DNA of 64,000 nt from Streptomyces sp. A3M-1-3 (GTDB taxonomy: Bacteria; Actinomycetota; Actinomycetes; Streptomycetales; Streptomycetaceae): positions 30,851 through 94,850 of the forward strand of contig NZ_JANAVP010000028.1 in assembly GCF_024213665.1 (NCBI RefSeq), written 5' to 3'. Every line of letters begins with the position of its first letter. Within the stretch, counting starts at the first letter, position 1. Position numbers and translations under genes: made by a program. Shown one piece after another: positions 35,462-43,976 of the stretch. The notes beneath the pieces were generated by a model that saw nothing but the letters and a program-made list of their open reading frames with translations, was not told the DNA's origin and did not search any database.

Positions 35462-35854
35462 TCAGGTGTGAGCTTCGCCCGTTCCGCCGTAGCCGCTGTG
35501 TCCGCTGCCGTGTCCGCAGCCGTCACCGCCGCCGCCGTCCCACCGCGCCCGCTTCATGTCGACGCGCGGCAGGTGGCTGTCCGCCCCGCGGCCGGCCTCG
35601 CGCAGCGGGGTTCCTTCGGCGCGGTAGTGGTCGAGGGCGCGCAGCTCGTGTCCGGGCAGCAGCACCCCGTCGGCCCGTATGACCCGCCACCACGGGACGG
35701 CTCCGCCGTACAGCGCCATCACCCGGCCCACCTGCCGGGGCCCTCCCTCGCCGAGCCACTCCGCGACATCGCCGTACGTCATCACCCGGCCGGGCGGAAT
35801 CCCCTCCGCCACTTCCAGCACCCGTTCCGCGTACTCGGGCAGCTCCTCGCTCAT
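35462..35854 (-). CDS. Alkyltransferase-like protein (ATL), MGMT fold without catalytic cysteine
   Basis: 130 residues of the MGMT DNA-binding domain: IPPGRVMTYGDVAEWLG and RQVGRVMALYG carry the helix-turn-helix and the arginine finger, but the active-site PCHRV is replaced by PWWRVIRADG. Such ATL proteins bind alkylated bases and hand the lesion to nucleotide excision repair instead of removing the alkyl group. The last 30 residues are rich in Gly and His (DGCGHGSGHSG). ATG 35854 is chosen. It is divergent from the kinase/LPG gene and close to adnA. Confidence 0.88.
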   Translation of the reverse strand: MSEELPEYAERVLEVAEGIPPGRVMTYGDVAEWLGEGGPRQVGRVMALYGGAVPWWRVIRADGVLLPGHELRALDHYRAEGTPLREAGRGADSHLPRVDMKRARWDGGGGDGCGHGSGHSGYGGTGEAHT

Positions 35855-36045
35855 CCGTCCCATACTGCCGCACCCCGCCGACAGTGCCGCCGGGCGCGTG
35901 TCACGTCGTGTGTAACGTCGTGTGTTACGTATCGCACGCCTGCGCAGTGCACCCTGATGCCCCCCTGTGGCGCCCGGCCGTGCCACCATCATCCGGGCGG
36001 TGACCGGTGATACGAGATCAAGAAGAGACGGCGAAGGAGCAGGGC

Positions 36046-38817
36046 GTGCAGCCTCCGCAGACGGAGACGGCCCCTGACGCCGAGTCACGCCCCGACGTGC
36101 CCGCGGCGGCAGACGAGACCGCGCCCGAAGCCGCCGCCGAGTCGGCGCCCGAAGCCGCGGACGAAACCGCGAGCGACCCCGCACGCCGGCCGCCCGACGG
36201 CACGGACGACGACGCCCACGCCGACCACGTCGAGGGCGACGAACCGCTGCTCCCCGCCCGCGTGCACCGCCCGTCCGACCTGGTGCGCCTGCTGGTCGGC
36301 ATTCTCGGCGTCGCGGTGGTGCTCGCCATCGCGGCCTTCGCGCACGGCACGACCGAGGGCCTGGAGCAGGACATCAGCAAGGGCACGGGCCAGGCGCCCG
36401 ACCTGCTGATCAAGATCGCGGGCCTGGTCTCCAGCATCGCCGTACTCCTCGTACCAGTCGCCTTCGCCATCGAGCGGCTGATCAAACGCGACGGACTGCG
36501 CATCGCGGACGGCGTACTCGCTGCCGTCCTCGCCCACGGCGTCACCCTCGCCACCGATCTCTGGGTGGCCGAGGCCGCCCCCGGCACCATCCGCGACGCC
36601 CTCACCCAGCAGGCCGTCGGCGACGCGCTCACCGATCCCGTGCACGGCTATCTCGCGCCCGTCATCGCCTATATGACGGCCGTCGGGATGACCCGCAGAC
36701 CCCGCTGGCGGGTCGTGTTGTGGGTGGTACTGCTGCTCAACGCCTTCGCGATGCTGGTCAGCGGCGACACCACGCCGTTCTCGATCATCCTCACCGTGCT
36801 GATCGGCTGGACCGTCGCGTACGGGACGCTGTACGCGGTCGGCTCCCCCAACGTCCGCCCCACCGGCCGGACCCTCCTCGCCGGACTGCGCCACGTCGGC
36901 TTCCGCCCCGTCAGCGCGATGCGCGCGGAAGAGGTCCCCGACTCCGCCGACCACGGCGACCGCGGCCGCCGCTACCTGGTCGCCCTCGAGGACGGACCGC
37001 CGCTCGACGTCACCGTCGTGGACCGCGAGCAGCAGGCGCAGGGCTTCTTCTACAGGGTGTGGCGCCGCGTCACGCTGCGCGGCATCACCCAGCGCCGCAG
37101 CCTGCAGTCGCTGCGCCAGGCGCTGGAGCAGGAGGCGCTCCTCGCGTACGCGGCGATCGCCGCCGGCGCCAACGCCCCCAAGCTGATCGCCACCTCCGAG
37201 CTGGGCCCGGACGCGGTCATGCTCGTGTACGAGCACCTCGGCGGCCGCTCGCTGGACTCGCTGGCCGACGAGGAGATCACCGACGAGCTCACGCGCAGCG
37301 CGTGGCGCCAGGTGAAGGCCCTCCAGTCGCGGCGCATCGCGCACCGCCGGCTGGTCGGTGACGCCGTTCTGGTGGATCGTTCCGGCACGGTGATCCTGAC
37401 CGACCTGCGCGGCGGCGAGATCGCCGCGAGCGACATCGTCCTGCGGATGGACATCGCGCAGCTGCTCACCACGCTCGGCCTGCGGGTGGGCGCCGAGCGC
37501 TCGGTCGCGGCGGCGGTCGCGGTGCTCGGCGGCGACGCGGTCGCGGACTGTCTGCCGCTGCTGCAGCCGATCGCGCTGAGCCGCTCCACCCGCGCGACGC
37601 TGCGCAGGCTGGGACGGGAGCGTTCGCATCGCGAACGCGAAGCGGTCCTGGAGGCGTCGCGGTCCGGCAGGGCGGGGGCGGCGGACGAGGAGAGCGGGGG
37701 CGCGAGACCTGTATCCGCGGAGAAGCAGGCCGGGAAGGCCGTGAAGTCCGCGAAGGCCGGGAGGAAGGCCGAGAAGCGGGCCCTCGACGAGGCGCTGGAC
37801 GAGGCGCGCGAGGAGGATCTGCTCACCCAGATCCGAGGCCAGGTGCTGCTCATCCGGCCGCAGGCGCCCGTCGAGCCGGCCCGGCTGGAGCGGATCAAGC
37901 CCAAGACGCTGGTCAGCTTTATCGCCGGCGCGTTCGCCGCGTACTTCCTGCTCTCGCAGCTCACCCACATCGAGTTCGGCATGCTCCTGGACAGGGCCGA
38001 GTGGGGCTGGGTGGCCGCGGCCGTCCTGTTCTCCGCGCTCAGCTATGTCGCGGCCGCGATGAGCCTGCTGGGCTTCGTGCCCGAGCGGGTGCCGTTCGTA
38101 CGTACCGTCCTGGCGCAGGTCGCCGGATCCTTCGTGAAGCTGGTCGCACCGGCGGCGGTCGGCGGTGTGGCGCTCAACACCCGCTTCCTGCAGCGCTCGG
38201 GCGTACGCCCGGGTCTGGCCGTGGCGAGCGTCGGCGCCTCCCAGCTGTTCGGCCTCGCCAGCCACATCCTGCTGCTGCTCGCTTTCGGCTATCTGACGGG
38301 GACCGAGAAGACGCCGTCCCTCACTCCCTCCCGGACGGTGATCGCGGGCCTGCTGACCGTCGCCGTGCTGGCTCTGGTGGTGACGGCGATCCCGTTCATG
38401 CGGAAGTTCGTGGCGACGCGGGTCCGCTCGCTCTTCGCCGGGGTGGTGCCGCGCCTGCTGGACGTACTCCAGCGGCCGCAGAAGCTGCTCACCGGCATCG
38501 GCGGCATGCTGCTGCTGACCGGCACCTTCGTGATGTGCCTCGACGCGTCGATCCGCGCCTTCGGCGGGAGCGAGACGATCAGTTACGCGAGCGTCGCGGT
38601 GGTCTTCCTGGCGGGCAACGCACTGGGGTCGGCGGCGCCGACGCCGGGCGGTGTGGGCGCGGTGGAGGCGGCCCTCATCGCGGGCCTGATCGCTGTGGGG
38701 CTGGAGAAGGAGATCGCGGTGCCGGCCGTGCTGCTCTTCCGGCTGATGACCTTCTGGCTGCCGGTGCTGCCGGGCTGGCTGTCCTTCAACCACCTCACCC
38801 GCAAGGGCGCGCTCTAG
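36046..38817 (+). CDS. Kinase-like / LPG-synthase-type membrane fusion protein
   Basis: About 923 residues: an acidic Ala/Pro/Glu-rich N-terminal tail (60 residues), seven or so membrane segments, a cytoplasmic domain resembling a small kinase (LVYEHLGGRSLDSLADE, then HRRLVGDAVLVDRSGTVILTDLRGG, where HRD and DFG are altered), a Lys/Ala-rich linker, and a C-terminal membrane domain of the lysylphosphatidylglycerol-synthase family (SFVKLVAPAAVGGVALNTRFL, ending TPGGVGAVEAALIAGL). No lysyl-transferase domain is present. GTG 36046 has GGAG 6 bases upstream. A role in lipid or polymer export is possible, but not shown. Confidence 0.83.
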   Translation: MQPPQTETAPDAESRPDVPAAADETAPEAAAESAPEAADETASDPARRPPDGTDDDAHADHVEGDEPLLPARVHRPSDLVRLLVGILGVAVVLAIAAFAHGTTEGLEQDISKGTGQAPDLLIKIAGLVSSIAVLLVPVAFAIERLIKRDGLRIADGVLAAVLAHGVTLATDLWVAEAAPGTIRDALTQQAVGDALTDPVHGYLAPVIAYMTAVGMTRRPRWRVVLWVVLLLNAFAMLVSGDTTPFSIILTVLIGWTVAYGTLYAVGSPNVRPTGRTLLAGLRHVGFRPVSAMRAEEVPDSADHGDRGRRYLVALEDGPPLDVTVVDREQQAQGFFYRVWRRVTLRGITQRRSLQSLRQALEQEALLAYAAIAAGANAPKLIATSELGPDAVMLVYEHLGGRSLDSLADEEITDELTRSAWRQVKALQSRRIAHRRLVGDAVLVDRSGTVILTDLRGGEIAASDIVLRMDIAQLLTTLGLRVGAERSVAAAVAVLGGDAVADCLPLLQPIALSRSTRATLRRLGRERSHREREAVLEASRSGRAGAADEESGGARPVSAEKQAGKAVKSAKAGRKAEKRALDEALDEAREEDLLTQIRGQVLLIRPQAPVEPARLERIKPKTLVSFIAGAFAAYFLLSQLTHIEFGMLLDRAEWGWVAAAVLFSALSYVAAAMSLLGFVPERVPFVRTVLAQVAGSFVKLVAPAAVGGVALNTRFLQRSGVRPGLAVASVGASQLFGLASHILLLLAFGYLTGTEKTPSLTPSRTVIAGLLTVAVLALVVTAIPFMRKFVATRVRSLFAGVVPRLLDVLQRPQKLLTGIGGMLLLTGTFVMCLDASIRAFGGSETISYASVAVVFLAGNALGSAAPTPGGVGAVEAALIAGLIAVGLEKEIAVPAVLLFRLMTFWLPVLPGWLSFNHLTRKGAL

Positions 38818-38898
38818 GCTCCGGCGCAGCGCTCCGGAGCCACCCGCATGGCCCCTGCCCCGCGCGCGCTGTAGGGGCGGGCGCCGCACGATGGATTC

Positions 38899-40470
38899 AT
38901 GCCGACTTCCACCACCCCGTGCACCGCCACCCTGCGCGCCACCACCCTGCGCGCCGCTGCGCTGGCCGCCGCCGTCGCTCTGCTGGCGCTCACCGGGTGC
39001 TCGGACGACAGCGGCAATGGCCAGGACCTCGGCAAGCAGCAGCTCGACTGGCAGGACTGCCCGGCCCCCTCGACCGCCGAGGGCGGCGGGCCCGCGCCCT
39101 CGCCGCTGCCGGGCGGCGCCGAGTGGCAGTGCGCCACCGTCGCCGTCCCGCGCGACTACGCCGAGCCGGACGGCGAGACGGTCGACATCGCCCTGATCCG
39201 CGGGCAGGCGCGCGACCAGGACAGGCGCATCGGCTCGCTGATCTACAACTTCGGCGGACCCGGCAGCTCGGGCATCGCCACTCTGCCAGCCGCGGCGAAG
39301 GACTACGAAAGACTCCGGGAGCGGTACGACCTGGTCAGCTTCGACCCGCGCGGCGTGGGCCGCAGCGCGGGTGTGAAGTGCGAGAACGACCGGCAGCTCG
39401 ACGCGTACTACGCCCAGGACGCCACCCCGGACGACGCCACCGAGGAGAAGATCCTCACCGACCACATCAAGACGTACGCCGCGAGCTGCGAGAAGAACTC
39501 CGGGGCCGTGCTCCCGTACGTCGGGACGTTGAACGCCGCCCGCGACCTGGATCTGATGCGCCAGGTCCTCGGCGACGACAAGCTGTACTACTTCGGTTTC
39601 TCGTACGGCACCGAACTGGGCGGCGTGTACGCCCACCTGTTCCCGAAGAAGGTCGGCAGGGCCGTCTTCGACGCCGTGGTCGACCCCACCAAGGACTCCG
39701 AGCAGGGCTCCCTCGGCCAGGCCAAGGGCTTCCAGCTGGCGCTGGACGGCTTCGCCCAGGACTGTGTGGACCGGGGCGACGAGTGCCAGCTCCCGGGCAG
39801 CACCGCCAAGGAGATCGAGGAGAACATCGTCGAGTTCCTCCAGCAGCTCGAGAAGAAGCCGATCACCGGCATCGGCGAGCGCGAACTGACCCAGTCCGCC
39901 GCCACCAACGGCATCGCGCAGGCCCTCTACTCCAAGGAGTACTGGCCGCTGCTCGAACAGGGCCTCGACGAGGCCGACGGCGGCAACGGGCAGCTCCTGC
40001 TCGCCCTGTCGGACGCCTTGAACGGCCGCAACCAGGACGGCACGTACAGCAATCTGGGGGCCGCGAACACGGCCATCAACTGCGTCGACTCCAAGGACCG
40101 TTACACCCTCGCCGAGACCAAGGCGAAGCTCCCCGTGTTCCGGGCCGCCTCGCCCGTCTTCGGCGACTGGCTGGGCTGGTCGATGCTGAGCTGCACCAAC
40201 TGGCCGGTGCCCGGTACGTGGGAGCACCCGGACGTCAGCGCGCCGGGCGCGGCCCCGATCCTGCTGATCGGCACCACCGGTGACCCGGCGACACCGTACG
40301 AGGGCACTCGGAAGATGGCCGACGCGCTGGGCAAGGGCGTGGGCGTCGAGGTGACGTACCGGGGCGAGGGCCATGGCGCGTACAACGGCGGCAACAGGTG
40401 CGTGCAGGCGGCCGTGGACGGCTACCTGCTCCGGGGCAGGGTCCCGGCGGCCGGGACAGTCTGCGAGTAA
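38899..40470 (+). CDS. Secreted lipoprotein alpha/beta hydrolase (tripeptidyl aminopeptidase type)
   Basis: 523 residues. The signal peptide ends in a lipobox (LALTGC), so Cys33 is probably lipidated and the enzyme faces outward. The catalytic triad of the SlpD/Tap-like peptidases is visible: Ser in GFSYGTELGG, Asp in GTTGDPATPYE, His in GEGHGAYNG; the oxyanion region is YNFGGPGSSG. Six Cys in the mature part could form disulfides. Relatives remove N-terminal tripeptides. A truncated copy of its C-terminus follows at 40510-40827. A weak hairpin lies at 38817-38841 upstream. Confidence 0.92.
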   Translation: MPTSTTPCTATLRATTLRAAALAAAVALLALTGCSDDSGNGQDLGKQQLDWQDCPAPSTAEGGGPAPSPLPGGAEWQCATVAVPRDYAEPDGETVDIALIRGQARDQDRRIGSLIYNFGGPGSSGIATLPAAAKDYERLRERYDLVSFDPRGVGRSAGVKCENDRQLDAYYAQDATPDDATEEKILTDHIKTYAASCEKNSGAVLPYVGTLNAARDLDLMRQVLGDDKLYYFGFSYGTELGGVYAHLFPKKVGRAVFDAVVDPTKDSEQGSLGQAKGFQLALDGFAQDCVDRGDECQLPGSTAKEIEENIVEFLQQLEKKPITGIGERELTQSAATNGIAQALYSKEYWPLLEQGLDEADGGNGQLLLALSDALNGRNQDGTYSNLGAANTAINCVDSKDRYTLAETKAKLPVFRAASPVFGDWLGWSMLSCTNWPVPGTWEHPDVSAPGAAPILLIGTTGDPATPYEGTRKMADALGKGVGVEVTYRGEGHGAYNGGNRCVQAAVDGYLLRGRVPAAGTVCE

Positions 40471-40509
40471 ACGCCCCAGGAGCCCGGGAGCCCGGCAGGC
40501 CAGGAACCC

Positions 40510-40827
40510 GTGAGCCTAGGATGTCGAACATCTGTCCTTGTTCCTGTCCTGTTGTTCAGCTGGGGGTCCGGTCTTGTCGAGGTTGGTACGGACGGCAGCG
40601 CTGGCCGGGCGCCGGTCCTCGTCGTCGGCGGTACGGGCGATCCGGCCACGCCGTACGAGGGCGCGCAGCGGATGGCTGACGAGCTCGGCCGCGGGGTGGG
40701 CGTGCAGATCACGTACCGGGGCGAGGGCCACGGCGCCTACACCACGGGCAACGCCTGCATCGCCAGGGCCGTGGACCCGTACTTCCTGGAGGGCAGGGTC
40801 CCGGCGTCGGGCACGACCTGCTCGTAG
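40510..40827 (+). pseudogene. Truncated tandem copy of the lipoprotein hydrolase
   Basis: The frame from about 40594 to the stop at 40825-40827 encodes GGTGDPATPYEGAQRMADELG and ITYRGEGHGAYTTGNACI, matching the last 75 residues of the preceding protein with the catalytic Asp and His regions. No Ser region precedes it; upstream codons (40510-40593) do not match. It is a remnant of a second hydrolase gene after tandem duplication and deletion. If translated from ATG 40510 it would give a 105-residue, inactive product. Confidence 0.75.
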
Positions 40828-40836
40828 CGTGCACAT

Positions 40837-40880
40837 GTAAGGGGCCGGTCCGCACCACCCGGTGCGGACCGGCCCCTTAC
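40837..40880. terminator. Bidirectional terminator between hydrolase remnant and moeZ
   Basis: A perfect 20-bp stem, 40837-40856 with 40861-40880 around ACCC. It is the strongest hairpin in the window and serves two convergent units. Confidence 0.85.
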
Positions 40881-40895
40881 GCGTAACAACAGGTC

Positions 40896-42074
40896 CTAGT
40901 AGATCGGCTTCTCCGGCTCGATCTGGTTGACCCAGCCGATCACGCCGCCGCCGACGTGTACCGCGTCCGCGAAGCCCGCGGACTTCAGCACCGCCAGGAC
41001 TTCCGCACTGCGGACACCCGTCTTGCAATGCAGGACGATCCGCTTGTCCTGAGGCAGGTCCTGGAGGGCGGTGCCCATCAGGAACTCGTTCTTCGGGATC
41101 AGCCGGGCGCCGGGGATCGAGACGATCTCGTACTCGTTGATCTCGCGGACATCGATGATGTCGATGTTCTCGCCGTCGTCGATCCACTCCTTGAGCTGCT
41201 TGGGAGTGATCGTCGCGCCGAGCGCCGCCTCCTGCGCCTCCTCGGACACGACGCCGCAGAAGGCCTCGTAGTCGATGAGCTCGGTGACGGTCGGGTTCTC
41301 GCCGCAGACCGCGCAGTCGGGGTCCTTGCGGACCTTGACCTGGCGGTACTGCATCTCCAGGGCGTCGTAGATCATCAGGCGGCCGACCAGCGGCTCACCG
41401 ATGCCGGCGAGCAGCTTGATGGCCTCGTTGACCTGGATGGAGCCGATGGACGCGCAGAGCACGCCCAGCACGCCGCCCTCGGCGCAGCTGGGGACCATGC
41501 CGGGCGGCGGGGGCTCCGGGTAGAGGCAGCGGTAGCAGGGTCCGTGCTCGGACCAGAAGACCGAGGCCTGCCCGTCGAAGCGGTAGATCGAGCCCCAGAC
41601 GTACGGCTTGTTCAGCAACACGCAGGCGTCGTTGACGAGGTAGCGGGTGGCGAAGTTGTCCGTGCCGTCGACGATCAGGTCGTACTGGGAGAAGATCTCC
41701 ATCACGTTCTCGGCTTCGAGCCGCTCTTCGTGAAGGACCACGTTGACGTACGGGTTGATCCCCAGCACCGAGTCGCGGGCGGACTCGGCCTTGGACCGGC
41801 CGATGTCGGCCTGGCTGTGGATGATCTGGCGCTGCAGGTTCGACTCGTCGACCTCGTCGAACTCCACGATGCCGAGCGTGCCCACGCCCGCGGCGGCGAG
41901 GTACATCAGGGCGGGCGAGCCCAGGCCGCCCGCGCCCACGGCGAGCACCTTGGCGTTCTTCAGCCGCTTCTGCCCGTCCATCCCGACATCGGGGATGATC
42001 AGGTGGCGGGAGTACCTGCGGACCTCATCGACGGTGAGCTCAGCAGCCGGCTCGACCAGGGGTGGCAGCGACAC
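40896..42074 (-). CDS. moeZ: Adenylyltransferase/sulfurtransferase MoeZ
   Basis: A 392-residue two-domain enzyme that adenylates and then thiocarboxylates ubiquitin-like sulfur carriers (MoaD, CysO, ThiS-type). The N-terminal E1 domain has VGAGGLGSPALMYLAAAGVGT, DEVDESNLQRQ, the Asp in DGTDNFATRY and zinc cysteines in CYRCLYPEPPP and DCAVCGENP. The rhodanese domain ends with the active-site loop HCKTGVRS, with Cys present. Start GTG 42074 has GGAG 5 bases upstream. It follows the spherulin-like gene by 63 bases on the same strand but belongs functionally with MoaE. Confidence 0.95.
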   Translation of the reverse strand: MSLPPLVEPAAELTVDEVRRYSRHLIIPDVGMDGQKRLKNAKVLAVGAGGLGSPALMYLAAAGVGTLGIVEFDEVDESNLQRQIIHSQADIGRSKAESARDSVLGINPYVNVVLHEERLEAENVMEIFSQYDLIVDGTDNFATRYLVNDACVLLNKPYVWGSIYRFDGQASVFWSEHGPCYRCLYPEPPPPGMVPSCAEGGVLGVLCASIGSIQVNEAIKLLAGIGEPLVGRLMIYDALEMQYRQVKVRKDPDCAVCGENPTVTELIDYEAFCGVVSEEAQEAALGATITPKQLKEWIDDGENIDIIDVREINEYEIVSIPGARLIPKNEFLMGTALQDLPQDKRIVLHCKTGVRSAEVLAVLKSAGFADAVHVGGGVIGWVNQIEPEKPIY

Positions 42075-42137
42075 GGGGACTCCGTAGATCGGTAAGTCAG
42101 TACGGTTGTTCTCTCCGTAACACTGCCACGCCCTCCT

Positions 42138-42890
42138 TCATTCCGAGACACCCGGTCCGATACGCGAGACGATTTCGTCCCAGTAGCCGGGCAGCGCCTC
42201 CCAGGGATCGGTGAACCCGCCGCGGTCCGTGCGGTCGGTGAAGTAGATCGTCCCGGCCCCCTGCCAGCGGGCGATGCGCATGGCCTCCTCCAGATGCGTG
42301 CGGGGGACGCCGTGGACGAAGTGGCAGAACCGCTCGGGCGGGTGGTCGGCCGTCCACTCCGCCACCTGCGACCAGCGGTACTCGCTCCACGGCCCGGCGA
42401 ACGTGACCAGCTGGTCGGCGGTCTCGGCGTAGCCGGCGTACGGATGGGTGCCGTGGCCGAGCACCAGATGGCCCCCGTTCAGGAGCGAGCGCAGGGCGTT
42501 CGTGGTGCGGCGGACCTCCGGGAGGGCCGCCCGCTCGGTGGGACAGCGGTCCAGGCGGAAGCCGTCCACCCGGTACCAGTCGTGGAACCGGTGGGCGTCG
42601 GAGACCAGCTCCCCGAAGGAGCGCGTCCCGTACGCCATGTCGAGATGACCCAGGACGCGGGTCCCCGCGTTGCGCAGCCTGCCCGCGGCCTCCAGGCAGT
42701 GCGGGTCGGGCCGGTCGCCGGGCCCGTTCGCGACGTTGAGCACGGCCCAGTGCAGCGGCGTTCCGGGGCGGGTGAGTTCGGCCCACTCGACCGGCGCGAT
42801 CAGGGGGTGGGCGTAGCCCGGGATGCCGAAGCCCAGGCTTCCCGCATCGGTGGCGGCGCGCTGGGCGCCGGTCGTGGTCAGATGCGGCAT
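42138..42890 (-). CDS. Spherulin-4 family protein (GH135-like glycosidase)
   Basis: 250 residues of the spherulation-specific family 4 (Spherulin4) domain, a TIM-barrel family that includes fungal Sph3 (GH135), which cuts galactosaminogalactan. Visible marks: FGIPGYAHPLIAP at the first strand, LNVANGPG, LGHLDMAYG, DWYRVDGFRLDRC and TIYFTDRTDRGG; the acidic residues of DGFRLD and LGHLD are candidates for catalysis. No signal peptide is present, so it acts inside or is exported unusually. It overlaps the end of the epimerase gene by 13 bases (GGAGGCGGC just before ATG) and is the last gene of the Pel-like cluster. Confidence 0.8.
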   Translation of the reverse strand: MPHLTTTGAQRAATDAGSLGFGIPGYAHPLIAPVEWAELTRPGTPLHWAVLNVANGPGDRPDPHCLEAAGRLRNAGTRVLGHLDMAYGTRSFGELVSDAHRFHDWYRVDGFRLDRCPTERAALPEVRRTTNALRSLLNGGHLVLGHGTHPYAGYAETADQLVTFAGPWSEYRWSQVAEWTADHPPERFCHFVHGVPRTHLEEAMRIARWQGAGTIYFTDRTDRGGFTDPWEALPGYWDEIVSRIGPGVSE

Positions 42891-43855
42891 GCCGCCTCCA
42901 TCCAGATGTCGGCCAGGGACTCCTCGAGGTTGATCCGGGGCCGCCAGCCGAGCCGGTCCCGCGCGGTGCGCACATCGGCCTGCTGCCAGCTGCCGCAGCC
43001 GTCGGGGTACGGGTACGGCGGCGGGGCACCGAGCTGTTCCAGGGAGGGTTCGGAGCGGGGGGCTCCGATGGACGCGCCCAGGCCGCCGGGGCGTCCGGCG
43101 GGCGCGTCGAGTTCGTGCAGGGAGCCGCCGTAGCCGGCCACCCTGGCGAGTACGGCGGCCGCGTCCCGCAGCCGTACCGCACGGCCCGTGCCGATGTTGA
43201 CGACACCCTGGGCGGCGGAGAGCGAGGCAGCGTGCACGGCGCGGGCGACATCCCGTACGTCCACGAAGTCGCGCTGAACCCCGAGGCCGCTGAGCTTCAG
43301 CTCACCGTCGCCGGACTGCATCGCGCGGCGCATCGCCTCGGCGAGGCGGCCCAGCGGTGAGCCGGCCGGGGTGCCGGGGCCGACCGGGGAGAAGACGCGC
43401 AGGACGACCGCGTCCAGTCCGGAGCCGAGGACCAGTTCGGTCGCGGCGAGCTTGCTCACGCCGTACGGGCCGCCGGGGCGGGGTACCGCGTCCTCGGCGG
43501 TGGACGAGCCGGGCTGGCTGGGCCCGTACTCGGCGGCACAGCCGAGCTGCACCAGGCGCGCCCCGCAGCCGCTGCGGCGCAGCGATTCGCAGACGGTGGC
43601 GACGGCGACGGTGTTGTGCCGGGTCAGCTCGCGCGCCCCGCCGCGGGTTGCGCCGGAGCAGTTGATCACCACCCCGGGATGGACGGCGTCCAGGAAGCGG
43701 GTCAGCGCACCGGGGCTGCCGGTGGCGAGGTCGAACCGGACGTCGGCGTCGTCGCCCCGGCCCAGTACGGTGAGCTGGACGGCGGGGTCGGCGAGCAGCC
43801 GGTCGGCGACGTAGCGGCCGAGGTATCCGTTGGCTCCGAGCAGCAGCGCCCTCAT
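42878..43855 (-). CDS. NAD-dependent epimerase/dehydratase (C4-epimerase-like)
   Basis: A 325-residue extended SDR: cofactor loop LLLGANGYLGRYVADRL, DVRFDLATG, the YxxxK catalytic motif in YGVSKLAATEL and RDFVDVRDVARA in the C-terminal lobe. The usual catalytic Ser region reads LGCAAEYGPSQPG, with Cys-Ala in place of Ser-Ser/Thr, a point to check for activity. By context it could make UDP-GalNAc from UDP-GlcNAc, as PelX and fungal Uge3 do; this is inference. ATG 43855 overlaps the stop of a 17-codon ORF (ATGA). Confidence 0.85.
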   Translation of the reverse strand: MRALLLGANGYLGRYVADRLLADPAVQLTVLGRGDDADVRFDLATGSPGALTRFLDAVHPGVVINCSGATRGGARELTRHNTVAVATVCESLRRSGCGARLVQLGCAAEYGPSQPGSSTAEDAVPRPGGPYGVSKLAATELVLGSGLDAVVLRVFSPVGPGTPAGSPLGRLAEAMRRAMQSGDGELKLSGLGVQRDFVDVRDVARAVHAASLSAAQGVVNIGTGRAVRLRDAAAVLARVAGYGGSLHELDAPAGRPGGLGASIGAPRSEPSLEQLGAPPPYPYPDGCGSWQQADVRTARDRLGWRPRINLEESLADIWMEAACRI

Positions 43856-43905
43856 CGTGCGGCCCCTTGGTGCCGACGGGCCGGTGCGGGTGGTTGGGCG
43901 GTCAT
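43852..43905 (-). CDS. 17-codon leader ORF coupled to the epimerase gene
   Basis: ATG 43905 follows AAGGAG at 8 bases and encodes a 17-residue peptide, MTAQPPAPARRHQGAAR. Its stop overlaps the epimerase ATG as ATGA. The epimerase start itself has no good ribosome site, so translation may depend on coupling from this short frame. It may also be a simple run-through start site. Conservation is untested. Confidence 0.5.
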   Translation of the reverse strand: MTAQPPAPARRHQGAAR

Positions 43906-43976
43906 CTCAGTTTCTCCTTCTGGTGTTGCGATGGGGGGTGCTGTGGGCCCGCGGCGTCGGCTCCGCGGGGGTCGGA

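Noticed and set aside
36085..40374. 1429-codon minus-strand frame opposite the kinase/LPG and lipoprotein genes
   Set aside because: It spans two real genes and their gap, has shadow composition (Glu, Gln, Arg, Val) and no recognisable domain.
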